Assembly (NCBI GenBank): GCA_009809945.1
Contig: WTPW01000024.1
Location: 737,929-801,928, forward strand
DNA length: 64,000 nt
Direction: 5' to 3'
Source: Gigaspora margarita
Taxonomy: Eukaryota > Glomeromycota > Glomeromycetes > Diversisporales > Gigasporaceae
Both the position numbers and the translations under genes were made by a program. The notes below the pieces were generated by a model, which saw only the letters and a program-made list of their open reading frames with translations, was not told the origin of the DNA and ran no database searches. Below are positions 21,905 through 33,574 of the stretch, in pieces (position 1 is the stretch's first letter; every line of letters starts with the position of its first letter).

Positions 21905-22859
21905 TCCCTTAAACTGTAAGCAATTCCAGGCAAATTTGCCTAGAAAATTGCTATAAATAAGTTTATAATCTATATTTTTTAAAACTTAAAATATTTAATT
22001 AAAAATTTTTTTTGATAATATTTGAAAATAAGGATTATATTATAGTGGTATTTAATTTTATATTATAAGAAAAAAAGTTTAAGTTGCTTATAAGCTAAAA
22101 ATAGACAAATTTTAAAAAATTTATTATTCAAAAAAATTATTTACTTATTATTGGCGAACTCTATAAATATTAGCTCTAGCTTCCTGTTCTAATACAGTAT
22201 TGTAGTTTTATAAAAAGAATTACAACTTTAATTATTGCAACTTTTGTGATTTACTTGTAAAAATTAGGACTTTAATTAGAAGTAAAATTTTTTTTTATAG
22301 ACGGGAACATATAAAATTTAAGAAAATCCAAAGAAAAGCTTTATAGTAAAAATTTTAAATTAAAACTTCAAACTTTTATTACTTTAAAGTTTATTAATAA
22401 TTTTAAAAAATTTTTATAATAAAGTTTATAAAATTTATTTTAAAGAAAATATTCTATACACCTCTTGGGCTAGCACTTAGGAAAATAGACATTTGGTCAT
22501 ATAATTGGATCAAATATAGCTTTTTTACTAACTCAATTCTCCACATCCAAATCTAGGTGAGTTTTAACCACTCTAGTAGGTTTAGGTTGCAGATAATTTA
22601 GATAGAATTAGTTTATCTATAGTCTGAGTCTTAATTCTTGTATAATAACTTGTAACTTGAGAAACCCCATGAGGAATCTCACACATTTAATTAATAAAGA
22701 TAAAGGCAAAACCTCACCTTAACAAAAAAAAAAAAAAAAAAAAAAAAATTCTATAAATAAAGTATACCCCATATTCTTAATAAACTTTTATTTTATTTAA
22801 AAAATTGTAAATATGTCTAAAAATTCTAGGCAAATTTGCCTGGAATACAGTTTAAGGGA
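21905..22859. mobile_element. TIR element in the LINE 5' region (TCCCTTAAAC family, copy 1)
   Basis: The left end TCCCTTAAACTGTAAGCAAT and the reverse complement of the right end TCCCTTAAACTGTATTCCAG match for about 40 bp apart from a 5-base gap. Both continue through the palindrome AGGCAAATTTGCCT. TA flanks both sides (21903-21904, 22860-22861), which fits Tc1/mariner-like insertion. The interior has no transposase but holds a truncated LINE (22460-22748). Confidence 0.72.
22460..22748 (+). mobile_element. 5'-truncated LINE copy of the same family
   Basis: The stretch from about 22516, with CCACATCCAAATCTAGGTGA, GTTTAGGTTGCAGATAA and GAGAAACCCCATGAGGAATC, matches the 3' UTR of the large LINE (28078-28280). 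Before it, CCTCTTGGG..ATAGACATTTGG matches the end of the large LINE coding region (about 28000-28045). A pure poly(A) tail ends it at 22748. ATTCTATA lies on both sides (22452-22459, 22749-22756), probably the target duplication. Confidence 0.85.
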
Positions 22860-22861
22860 TA

Positions 22862-23892
22862 ACCTATTTTTACAAAAATGCAATCTCTCTTTACTCTTAA
22901 AACTACAAACCCTTAAATCCTTTACTAAACATTTACTTAAACAATCTTTTTTTTATCCTTATAAGTTATCTATAAACATAATTACACTAGAGACCCATAT
23001 ATATCTTAGTACTGAAGACAAACTTCTTCCAAATCATATTTTACTACTATCTAACCAATTTCCTATCTACTATGACTCACCTATTAAATCATTATATAAC
23101 AACTACCAAGAAAATAATGCCTTTTCCTTTGCAACAACTTTCCAAATAGATAATTCTATATCTTCTAACTTCTCTACACTGAATCTTAATATAGTAACAC
23201 ACAATGTACAAGGTTATAATACACCTACTAAAAGGCAACTTTGGGAGGAATTTTGTCTTAAAAACAACCTACATATTATTAGCATAACAGAAACAAAAAT
23301 TTTATCTTCAAAATCCAAAAAATTCTTCAATACCCCACAATTTACCTACTTTTGGTCTAGTTTAGATAATTTAGCAGAAGGCACTGGCATAATGATCAAT
23401 AACTCTTTAAAATCTCATATTCACAATATTCATATATATTTTGGTGGAGCTATTGCAGTTAATTTATTCTTTAAACATAATTTTAAATTCAGAATAATAT
23501 CAGTCTATCTCTTTTTAACAAATCAGCAATACCGCAACCAAACACAAGATAAAGTAATAAGTTAGATTCAGCAAGCACTATCTCTAAACCTATATCCAAT
23601 TATTCTTGGAGACTTTAATGCCTCCAATATCTCTTATCAGTCAATATCTAAATTTAAACTACTATTTTATTTCCATAACAATAATATGTATGATCTTGCA
23701 GACCATACCAACAATCTACAAAATACCTGGCAACACAATGATCTTTGTAGTCATATTGATTACATTTGGGCACATGATTCAATTATTCCTAATCATACAA
23801 ACTTTACTCTTCAAGAACCACTATCTTCTACTCAGAGTGATCATCTTATCCTTATTTCTAATTGGGCATTTCCTTTTGCACTTTCATCATAA
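22862..23892 (+). pseudogene. LINE endonuclease (APE/EEP) domain, broken
   Basis: Motifs are NIVTHNVQGYNT (about 23190), IISITETKI (about 23275-23300), GTGIMINNSL (about 23380), IILGDFNA (about 23600-23625), IDYIWAHDSI (about 23758) and SDHLILI (about 23837), the standard order in APE-type LINE endonucleases including the catalytic SDH. The reading frame opening at 22813 begins inside the right TIR of the nested element, so its first 16 codons are not LINE sequence. A stop near 23563 separates the GDFNA part. Confidence 0.85.
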
Positions 23893-24739
23893 CTTCGACA
23901 TAAAACAAGATACAAACATAGAATTTTCAACTATAAATCTATGACTAAAGAAAAATGAAAAGAATTTTTATCCCAAACTCAAAACGAATCTAGTCTCTTT
24001 GTACTCCACTATCTATCCATACTACAGAATCTCTAGAATGTACCTNGCACAAAATCCAAACAAGCATTATTAGCTCTGCACTTCAAACTATACCTAACAA
24101 AAAATTTGCTATACGGAACTTTCATCATACCTTTTTATCTAAAGCTACAGACCTTCACAAAGATCTTCAAATTATAGAAAATATAATGAAACAAACTAAA
24201 TATGCACTTTCTTGCAATTGTACACCACCCTCTAATATATACTCACAAATTCTATATATTAATTCTAAACATAACTTCAATATTCNACAACCTNCTTTAC
24301 ATAACCAAGACCTTATNCAATNGCTTAAACAAACCAAAATTGCTTGGAAAACACTATATAATGCAAGAAATATTGAAAACTCTCAGTATCTATGACACCA
24401 TATTAATTCTGCTATTAATACCAGATGTGAAAGAATACTTACACAACCTACTAAAATGATTAATAGTATACTTAACCACCATACTGATCCAGTACATTTT
24501 GATAATATCAAGCTAGAAAATGATATTATAACTAATTCACCAACAATTAAAAAATATATTCAATCACACTTTTGCCAATGGATAGCTCACAACCCATATA
24601 ATCAATCTATCTTTCAAACAGACTGGCAATCAGAGTATAGATCTGCTTCAACTATTCTACTTTCCTGGTATGATATAGTTCTTGCTAAAATTTCTGCTGA
24701 AGAAGTTACTAGCACTATAAATTAATTCTCTAACAATAA

Positions 24740-25836
24740 AGCCTGTGGACCTTCTGGTATTAGCTATAAAATACTCAAACATTGTAGAACAAAAACAATT
24801 CTTGCAATTATAGCTTTCCTTAACTGATGCATATTACTACAACAAATTCCAAAACAATGGAAGGACAGTCGTATTTTTTCAATTTCTAAAAAAGCAAAGT
24901 TTGATGGAAATTTAAATAATACACACCCAATTAGTCTTATAGAACATATTAAAAAACTGTATACTAAAATTCTTACTAATTGGCTTAATGATACCCTTTC
25001 ATTATATAATATCCTCAACCCATACAACTATGTTGCCTTGCTAGGTAGTAGTACAAATAGCCCTATTTATATCCTTAATAACTTTATTGAAGATGCAAAC
25101 TGTAACCAAAAAGAAATTTGGATCCTTTCTCAAGATATAAGCAAAGCATATGATTCTGTTAATCTCAACCTTCTTGAAAAAGCACTCTATCGACTTAATA
25201 TGCCCTCTCAGTTAATTAATATTATTATTAATTTGCTTACTGATCAGTCAAACAGAGTTATTACTAACTTTGGACTTACAAAATCATATGAAGTACAAGA
25301 TGGTATAGACCAAGGTGAAACCATAACTCCATTACTTTGGCGAATTTATTATAACCCACTTATTAGCAAATTTCCAATACATATTTTGGTTACACTAGCT
25401 CTATTGTATGAACTACAACAATATCACCTCTAATATTCAACAAAACAGAAGCTTCAGCTTCAGTTTTAGCATATATGATGATACTTTATGGATTGCACAA
25501 TCCTTCCAACAATTACAACAAATTATACAAACTGCATCATTATTTTATCAAATGACTAATATTAAAGTTAATCCACAAAAATCAGTATTAATCTTTAATA
25601 CCAAAAAATCTTATTCTATTACATTCCTTAACTCATCTATTCAAACCCAACCTCTTCATACTCCTTTTAAATTCCTTGGTTGCTGGTTTACTACCAATAC
25701 CAAAACATATCCTCAAATTAAACTAATTACACAAGAGATATTTGAGATTATAAATACTCTTAATACAAAACTAATAACTGATAAACAGGCTAGTTATATT
25801 ATCAATACTGTAATAACACCTATACTTGAATACTAA
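24740..25836 (+). pseudogene. LINE reverse transcriptase domain, broken
   Basis: Motifs are NKACGPSGISYKILKH (about 24735), KQWKDSRIFSISKK (about 24855), HPISLIEHIKKLYTKIL (about 24925), ILSQDISKAYDSVN (about 25124-25165), QDGIDQGETITPLLW (about 25297) and the catalytic IYDDTLWIAQS (about 25470-25500). The catalytic box reads I-Y-D-D in place of the usual Y-A-D-D. A frame change occurs near 25420. Confidence 0.87.
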
Positions 25837-26959
25837 ATTCACAATATTGTTTTGTCACAATCATTATGTAACAAAATCCTTGCAAAATATCTTACTGTTG
25901 CAAAACACAAAGCAAGATTAGCTAAATCTACTCCTAATAGCACAATGCTTAACCATAATATTTATGGTATCAAGAATATTTGGGATATCCAGTTACAACA
26001 TCACATATCCAACTTTTAAAACATCCAGAATTATTAATTTATGCACACTCAGATATAATACAACCTTATACTATTGATCTACCTTATACACCACTTGAAA
26101 ACATATTACAAACTCATACCAACTATCCAATATTTAAATGCCAACTACAATCAAAACATATTATGTTTCTTGAACAACTTACATTTTTTGATAATTCTGT
26201 ACTCCTTACATAGGAACACATCTCACCAAGAATTAATTCTCTTATATCAGGCAAGATACCTAAATGGTTTACTATACTAGAAAACAAAATCACCACTAAC
26301 TCTATTACTAGATAACTTATATCTACACTCCAATTACTTTCAGTCAACTCCTTATCTTATACTACTGGCTATTTTAATACCAAAAACAAACCTTGGCTCA
26401 TAACATACAAAGAACAAACTATTATTATGGAAAAAGCTAGATGCTTTAACCAACAAACCAATACTATTTCCATTACACACTGGACTTCTGAAATTGATGA
26501 AACCAAGACAACATTATATCCAACTTCTAATATCATCTGCTATCCATGTACAGGTTGTTCTCTTAATTTAAAAAGAATTCAAAGCTGTTGCACTATTGAT
26601 ATTTCTGCAACCTTATCTACTAAATTCCTGGGTAGACAAGTTTACAAACACATATCAAACAAACCCAAGCTCAATGCCAATTATCTTGACTTACTTTTCT
26701 CTATTGCATCTCGCCATTCAGTCTCAATACCATCTTTATTTTCTATAACAATCTATCTCACAGCTATAAATAATATTTTTTCTTCTAATATTACAACAAA
26801 TATACTGCAATCAATAGCACAAGCAAATACCACCTTTTCAGAATTTACTTTCTATAATGACAGATCTGTTATTAATCTTGGCAATTCAAGATGCTTAATG
26901 GGCATTGCCTGAATACAAACTTTCAATGACTCAATAATTCATCAATTCTTTGCACAAAT

Positions 26960-27270
26960 TCAAAACTGGCCATCATCATACAAAGCAGAACTAATTGCAA
27001 TACTATCAGCTATTTGTACATGTTCTCGAAATAGCACTATTCATATATATACTGATTCACAATCTATTATCTCTAAATACAAGGCCCTTTTACATGCTAA
27101 ATATAATCCTAGCAAAATATATTCATACAATTATTGGCCAATTTGGCATACTCTTTTACATTTTATTCAATCATATTCATACACTATCACTTTACATAAA
27201 GTCCCAGCACATAGTGATAACAAATTTAATAACCTTGCTGATCAACTAGCAAAAAACTACACAATTTCCT
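26960..27270 (+). pseudogene. LINE RNase H domain, broken
   Basis: KAELIAILSAI, IHIYTDSQSII and KVPAHSDNKFNNLADQLAK match the catalytic E, D and H..N..D blocks of LINE-borne RNase H. They read in one frame. Downstream, a cysteine-rich stretch (CISCNQSESQFYWLFC, about 27485-27530) resembles the C-terminal zinc segment of such LINEs. Confidence 0.8.
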
Positions 27271-28065
27271 CTATTTTAGAATTTCTTCCTAATTCCTATA
27301 GCAACCCAAATTGATTGGAATGCTACATGGCTCTTCTTAACAATAATCACAAATGTTCATACAATTATACTAACTTTCAACTTTGCCAAACCAAATCATT
27401 CTGAATTAAAAATTTACTCCATATGCTTCCTACATTGCCTTATCTTAACTCTCTAAATCCTAAACATTCCAAACATACAAAATGTATTTCTTGTAACCAA
27501 TCTGAAAGCCAATTTTATTGGCTATTCTGTACTAGCTATAATAATATATCTCAAATTATCCATAATACAATTTTTCTTTTTCAGATCTCCCAGATATAAC
27601 AAATATCAAATTCAACAACTTCGTACAAATCTTATTAATCACCAATGCTTAAATCCTACCTACCATTCTTCCTTTAATACTCCTTTATTTATTACTACTA
27701 TCCAAGGCTTTATTCCACTCTCACTAATTAATACTATATCTCAATATTCCTTTTACAAAATAGCTTCCAATATTGCTATTAAAATTCTTATAAATATTTC
27801 TCATAATTCTTATGAACAACTCTGGAAACCATACTGTGCTAAACTCACCCAATAGAAAACCTCTCAACATTCTGGTTCGATATCTACTTTTCTTCCAAAT
27901 CCACATACTTCCATATATAAACATACTAGAATTCACTATATTTATAGTTGTATTTGTGGTCTTCCTGACTAGTTGCATGATGAAGATACAAATACATGTC
28001 CACCTATTGGCCAAGTTTTTCAAAAAATTGATATCTGGTTCTATTAAATGATTAAATATAGTCAA

Positions 28066-28304
28066 ATACTAACTCTATACTCCACATCCAAATCTAGGTG
28101 AGTTTTAACCACTCTAGTAGGTTTAGGTTGCAGATAAATTAGATAATTTAATTTTGTCTATAGTCTGAGTTTCAACTCTTGTAATATAAACTATATTAAA
28201 TATTTGTGTAATATTGAGAAACCCCAAGAGGAATCTCATACAGTTTATCAATAAAGATAGAGACAAAACCTCATCTTAACAACAAAAAAAAAATAAAATA
28301 AAAA
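28066..28304 (+). other. LINE 3' UTR and A-rich tail
   Basis: Non-coding after the stop at about 28047. It contains GGTGAGTTTTAACCACTCTA and GAGAAACCCCAAGAGGAATC, shared with the truncated copy at 22516-22748, and ends in an A-rich tail. Confidence 0.8.
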
Positions 28305-28323
28305 ATAAATATGCAAGTTTGTA
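28305..28323 (+). repeat. right target-site duplication of the LINE
   Basis: ATAAATATGCAAGTTTGTA follows the A-rich tail directly and is identical to 21724-21742. Confidence 0.9.
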
Positions 28324-28375
28324 GATACTGCATTTTATTATATACCAACTATAGTACTAATGTTAATTTAGAATT

Positions 28376-28525
28376 AACATTAATACAAACCTTAGTACCA
28401 ACTAGTACCAATATTAGTACCAACATTAGTACCTACATTAGTACCAACATTAGTACCAACATTAGTACTAATGTTAATATACATGTTAGTAATATTAGTA
28501 CCAACATTAGTATTGTGCATGTACT
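28376..28525 (+). repeat. 12-bp minisatellite AGTACCAACATT
   Basis: About ten variants of AGTACCAACATT run in tandem and, where open, encode repeats of S/T-N-I-S. A related but weaker pattern (TTAGTAATATTAATACC) returns near 28740-28800. It looks like a simple expansion, not a gene. Confidence 0.85.
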
Positions 28526-28995
28526 AAAACCAACATCATATGACCAAAAGTAGCCAAAATTTTAAGATATATAAAATATTTTGGCTAATAACTTTAGTTA
28601 AGTAAACTAAAAAAAATTTGATACTATAATAATATAATACAAAGCTTAAATAATTAATTTACAGAATTATTTTTTTTGATATAATTTGTTATAATTATTT
28701 TTATTTTGTGTAGTTATTAAAAGTGTTGGTTTTAGACTATATGCACTATACTAATATTAATATAAATTTTAGTAATATTAATACCAATATTAGTATTATA
28801 AATACTAGTAAAACATGATAAAATATAGTAAAATAATTTTACTACTATTAGTAAAATTTAAAATTAATTTCACTTTTATTTATAGTTAGTATTAACATTA
28901 TTAATATGAATAATTATATGTACAATTTTTTTTAAATACAGAAATACTTTATTATTTTGAATTTCTTTTAGTATAATATGTCAATTACAATATTA

Positions 28996-31041
28996 TCCCT
29001 TAAACGATAAGCAATTGCAAGCAAATTTGCTTGCAATTTTTCTTATTGTAGTACTACATATAAAATTTTATGAAATTTAATCTTTATACATTCAAATTGT
29101 TATTATAACTAACTGATCAGTGCTATAGATAGCTCGAATTCTTACTTCATACTGTTACATAGAAAATACATAATATAGATATATTTGCAAATCAACTATT
29201 TTTGATTAATTTCCAATTTTTTTTAAAATTCGCTATCTATCTTTAATTTTTTCAGTGCATCTTAATTATAACTATAAGAAACCTTAATAGAAAATGAATA
29301 TTCAACATAAAAATTAATTTTTTATTGTTAAGGGTAGAGTGTATATTGATCATTTTCAATAATAGTAAAATTATCGTATTATATAGGACAGCATACAAAA
29401 ACTTGCTACTATGGTTAAATAAAATGCACTTTGTTTACATTATAAAAAAATTACATTTACAGTATTTTTAATGTCTGAATTTTCATTTCAAAGCAAATAA
29501 TTTAATATTTTATATTTAATTTTTTAAAAAAATATGTCAAGAAGTTAGCAATAGTTGCACCAAAAATTTTTTTGTGACAGACAAAACAAGTTTAAACCCA
29601 GTTTTTGATAATAAATAAAAAATCTAGAATATTCGATAACATATTATATTAGACATTTTGTATTACCAAAGATTATAACAATAAGTTTTATAGTAAAAAT
29701 AATGTCATTATACTTTACCCTTAATTTTACAATTCTGAAGTAAAATTTTGACTTTGCATTTGAATAAAAAAAAGAAAAATAAACTATATATTCATAAAAT
29801 TTTACATTTTTTTTTTTTTTTTTTACAAAAAAAAAGTAAGAGTAAAGATATAAATATTATATTTAACTACTTGATATATTGTTATTAACACTTTGATACA
29901 TTGTTATTAGTTGGCCTTGAAAAGATTTATGGCAATATATAGAATGCATAGTATTTTTAGAATTTGGAAAGAAAAATGTCAACATTTGGAAGGGGTTACA
30001 AACTTTAGAATAATTACATACAAGCTATTGGAAATTCTTTACTAGATATACAGTAGTTACTGACCCAAAAATAGAAATATAATCCATATGATTTTGAGCT
30101 AAAATAAAAATCAAGATTTGAATATTTCAGTATTTATTTACCAATTTACTATATCATTGTACAATTGTAAGATCATATTTTTTCAATTATCCCAACTACA
30201 ATAAGAATTTTTTTTTGTTTACCTGACCCATGTCAAATTTTTTTGAATAGTATTAATCACTATATATTAATATCGCTAACCAAATTTTAAATTTTCCCAC
30301 TATTAACTTCTTCTATTTACATCCTTCTCCTGCACCTTTTAAGCAAGTATATTTATTGTATTCTGGATTAACATACTAAATAGTTCAAATGAGAAAAAAG
30401 TACTAAATATTAAATAAAGCGATAATAAAGAAGATTCATATCTAGTAGATAAGTGTAATGCAAATTCATGTATCAGTTTTAAATACTAATATTTATTAAA
30501 AAAAAAGAAGAAAAAGAAAGTTGCTGAATTTTAGTTTTACAAGTTTAACTATAACTTTGACCATGATTATGACCACAACCATGTCTATAGCCATGACTAC
30601 AGCCTTGGCTCTCATCATGATTATGTTCTCTCATTCTTTTAACTTAAATTTCTTGAATATTTCTACTCTGAATATCTTCATTTTCATTATTGTCTGATTC
30701 ATTTTATTCCTAATTTTTATGAATACTGTGGATAGCTCTACAATATACATATTGTCATCATCCTGTTCATTAAATATTGAAGTTTCTATTGTGAAACAAA
30801 GAATAATGAAAAAAACTCAATTATTTATTAAATTATCATGTGTGAGAAAAAAATTAAAAAATTCTTTAAATAGTTAGTATTGTGTTTTTTTTGAAATATA
30901 TAGGTCAAATATATTAATTGATTGTTAATCAATATCTATCTAGAGCAGGAAAACGATTGCTAATTTTGTAAAAATTATAAACCGATCTACATCTAAATTT
31001 GAAAATTACAGTCAAATTTGTCTACAAAACCATTTAAGGGA
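28996..31041. mobile_element. TCCCTTAAA-family TIR element, copy 2, decayed
   Basis: The left end TCCCTTAAACGATAAGCAAT and the inverted right end TCCCTTAAATGGTTTTGTAG share the first nine bases. Both are followed by a CAAATTTG-centred palindrome (TTGCAAGCAAATTTGCTTGC on the left). TA flanks both ends (28994-28995, 31042-31043). The 2-kb interior is AT-rich with no recognisable transposase and a short minisatellite near 30555-30625. The pairing of these two ends is inferred. Confidence 0.45.
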
Positions 31042-31159
31042 TAAAAAAAAAAACTAAAAATCTTTATATACAAAGTATTATAAATATTTTGTAATATAAA
31101 TATTTTGTAATAAAAATATACACTATACCCAAATTTGGCATTCAACTTGCATATCAAAA

Positions 31160-31578
31160 TAGTACTAAAAGCCTATTTAATAGTTATATAAAATATTTTG
31201 AAATGTTTCAATTTTTTAAATAGCTATAACTTTTTATTTAAAAGGTTTTAAAAAATCTGTCTAGTAAATTTGCAAAACTATATTAGCTTTACATATATAG
31301 CAAATCTTTTTTTAAAATTTCATTACTATAAAGAGCTAATATGTTTGAAAATTGAAATTTTATAAATAAATTTATAAATTTACATATAATAATTTTCAAA
31401 ACATATTACTTTTTATAGTAATAAAATTTTAAAAAGATATTTGGTATTATATATATAAAGCTAATATAGCTCTACAAATTATTAGATTTTTTAAACCTCT
31501 TAGATAAAAAGTTATAAATATTTAAAAAACTAAAATACTATAATATTTATATAACTATTAAATATAGGCTTCTAGCAG
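31160..31578. repeat. fold-back element, about 420 bp
   Basis: ACTAAAAGCCTATTTAATAG on the left and CTATTAAATATAGGCTTCTA on the right are inverted counterparts. The symmetry continues through TATATTAGCTTTACATATAT versus ATATATAAAGCTAATATAGC to a short centre near 31365. Confidence 0.8.
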
Positions 31579-31971
31579 TTTCATTATATTTATAAAAAAG
31601 GCCCAAGTAATGAGGCAATGAAACCCACTAATAAAGGCTTCAAAAAAGATGTTAAAGAAGCAAAATCAATTTTGTAAAAACCTTATAATAGCAACAACAC
31701 TGTAGTAATTTGTGGGGATAAAAGAATTAATTCAAAAAAAAACAATAAAAAAACAAATATACTTGCAAGTTCAAAGATATATTAGAAATTGTTCCTAGTT
31801 GAAGAAAAAAACAAAAATCCCAAATATAAACACTAGTTAGACTTACTTATATTATAAAAAAGCACTTCAAGAGCAAAAACTTAAAATTACTAAAAATAAA
31901 ATTTTAGCAAATAACAACAATTAAATAATAATAATTTAAATTAGCACAAATAATATTACTAAATTATATTA

Positions 31972-32284
31972 CTGTATTTGTCCAAAAATAAGCTACTCTT
32001 TTTGGCCAAAAAGTTATATAAAAAAACATGAGAGTAGCTTATTTTTAGATTGATAAATTTTTGAAAAATTGAAAAAATATACTAATGTAAAGTTGTCCAA
32101 ATGCTACCAAATTTTACTATAAGTGTATTTTATTGTTCTAAACAACTTTACGTAAACACACTTTTGAGATTTACTTAGCAAAATTTAGACTTTTATATGT
32201 AGCAACTGCTAACGATTTTTTTAAAAATTTTTGAAAAAAAAGAGTAGCTTCTTTTGGAGTTAGCTTATTTTTGGAAATATATGG
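31972..32284. mobile_element. AAAATAAGCTAC-family MITE, copy 1
   Basis: Ends CTGTATTTGTCCAAAAATAA and, inverted, CCATATATTTCCAAAAATAA are flanked by TA on both sides. The interior shares GTTGTCCAAAT, TTTGAGATTTACTTAG and TATGTAGCAACTGCTAAC with 57230-57536. TIR and TA point to a Tc1/mariner origin. Confidence 0.85.
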
Positions 32285-32324
32285 TAACCTTAAATTTTAT
32301 GACAATACTAAAATAATGAAGTCT

Positions 32325-32845
32325 AAAATCTAACTTTTGGTATTGTGACAAATCTGTTATAACTTGTAATCCATTAGTCCAAACTAACTGATTTTTATAC
32401 TATTCGAATCATCTTATTAAAATAATTCAAATGGTACAAAAATCATTTGTTTTTGATCACTGAGTTATAAGATATTGGCATTCAAATATTATAAATCAAT
32501 TTTTTTAAAAGCCAATATGTTATATTTGTATACTATTCTAATACCAATATCTATAAAAGTGCTGACATTTATTAGGTAATATTTTAGAGGGTGGGGGATC
32601 AAGAAAAATCTTACCTTAGTTAGTTAGTTAAATTTGAATGGCTAAAATAAAATCTTACCTGGGGGTGGGGGTAAGCCCCAATAGTAAATGGATATTAGGT
32701 AATAAATGTCAGTGCCCTTACCTAGTAATTGAAATCAAATGATTTTTGTACTATTTGAATCATCTTGATGAGACAATTTGGATAGTATAAAAATTGTTTA
32801 GTTTGGGCTGATAGGTTATAAGCTATTGTGAATCTACTACAATAT
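32325..32845. repeat. fold-back element containing a smaller MITE
   Basis: The left arm (AGTCCAAACTAACTGATTTT ... GGTACAAAAATCATTTG) is the inverted counterpart of the right arm (CAAATGATTTTTGTACTATT ... TTTAGTTTGGGCTGATAGG). A third, more diverged arm follows at 32870-33020. The MITE at 32555-32719 sits at its centre. Confidence 0.75.
32555..32719. mobile_element. small MITE, about 165 bp
   Basis: AAGTGCTGACATTTATTAGG on the left and CCTAATATCC..AATAAATGTCAGTGCCCTT-type sequence on the right form terminal inverted repeats. The interior is G-rich for this region (GGGTGGGGGATC and GGGGGTGGGGGTAAG). Confidence 0.7.
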
Positions 32846-33574
32846 CCTTATCTACCACAATATCTACTTCCAATTTATGTAACATACGATTGTAAATAAC
32901 TTGTGATCCTGTGATCAAATTGAACAATTTTGATAACATTTGATTTGCTTCATTAAGATGAATCGAATAGTATTAAAATTACTTGATTTAAGCCAATAGA
33001 TACCAAGTTATACCAAAATTTCTTTTAACTTTACCACAAGCCTATACTTACTTTATAATGGTTCTAAAATAACAAAAGCTCCAATTTTTATATTCTATAA
33101 ATATAATATTCACTACAATGTTTCTTAACTAGTTTTTTAGCAAAACAAATATAAAAAGAAAAAAGTGTTATTTAAAAAAAAAAGCAATAAAAAAAATCTA
33201 TATATTTTAGGATCTCAAAAGCAACAAAAAAACCACTTATTTTATAAAGCAGCAAGACTATTTCAACCAGGCTCTCTAACAAAACAAAGAAGAAAAATTG
33301 ACTAAATTAAAGCCTTATGAATAAAGGTTGTTTTTTTAACTATAAATAAAAATTAAAAAAAATTATATTGCTTTAATAAATCCTTACTTGTTTTTCAGAT
33401 TTTTATACTTATAAATATGCAAAGATCTAAATTAATATAAAAGAAAAGAAATACAAAATAGAATTCAATAAAATTTCACAAAATTTTTTCACAAAAAAAG
33501 TTGAAACAAATACTGATAATTCTAATTGGTAGTACATAATTAGTAAAATTTTTTGGTTGGTGATGTTAGGGTTT

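Larger units (their letters stand above)
21743..28304 (+). mobile_element. LINE (non-LTR retrotransposon) with 19-bp target duplication
   Basis: The insertion is bounded by exact copies of ATAAATATGCAAGTTTGTA (21724-21742 and 28305-28323) and ends in an A-rich tail (28281-28304). Domains in order are an APE-type endonuclease, a reverse transcriptase, RNase H and a C-terminal cysteine-rich segment. The 5' part is more GC-rich (21743-21900). That part contains a TIR element (21905-22859), which itself contains a truncated LINE. Several frame changes and stops break the coding part. The domain order fits RNase H-bearing clades such as I or Tad; clade placement is inference. Confidence 0.88.

Noticed and set aside
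21738-21956. Separate small gene at the LINE 5' end
   Set aside because: The frame begins at TTG within the target duplication and runs into the nested TIR element. It is better read as the LINE 5' region than as an independent gene.
28311-28553. 80-codon frame with S-T-N-I repeats
   Set aside because: It is explained fully by the 12-bp minisatellite.
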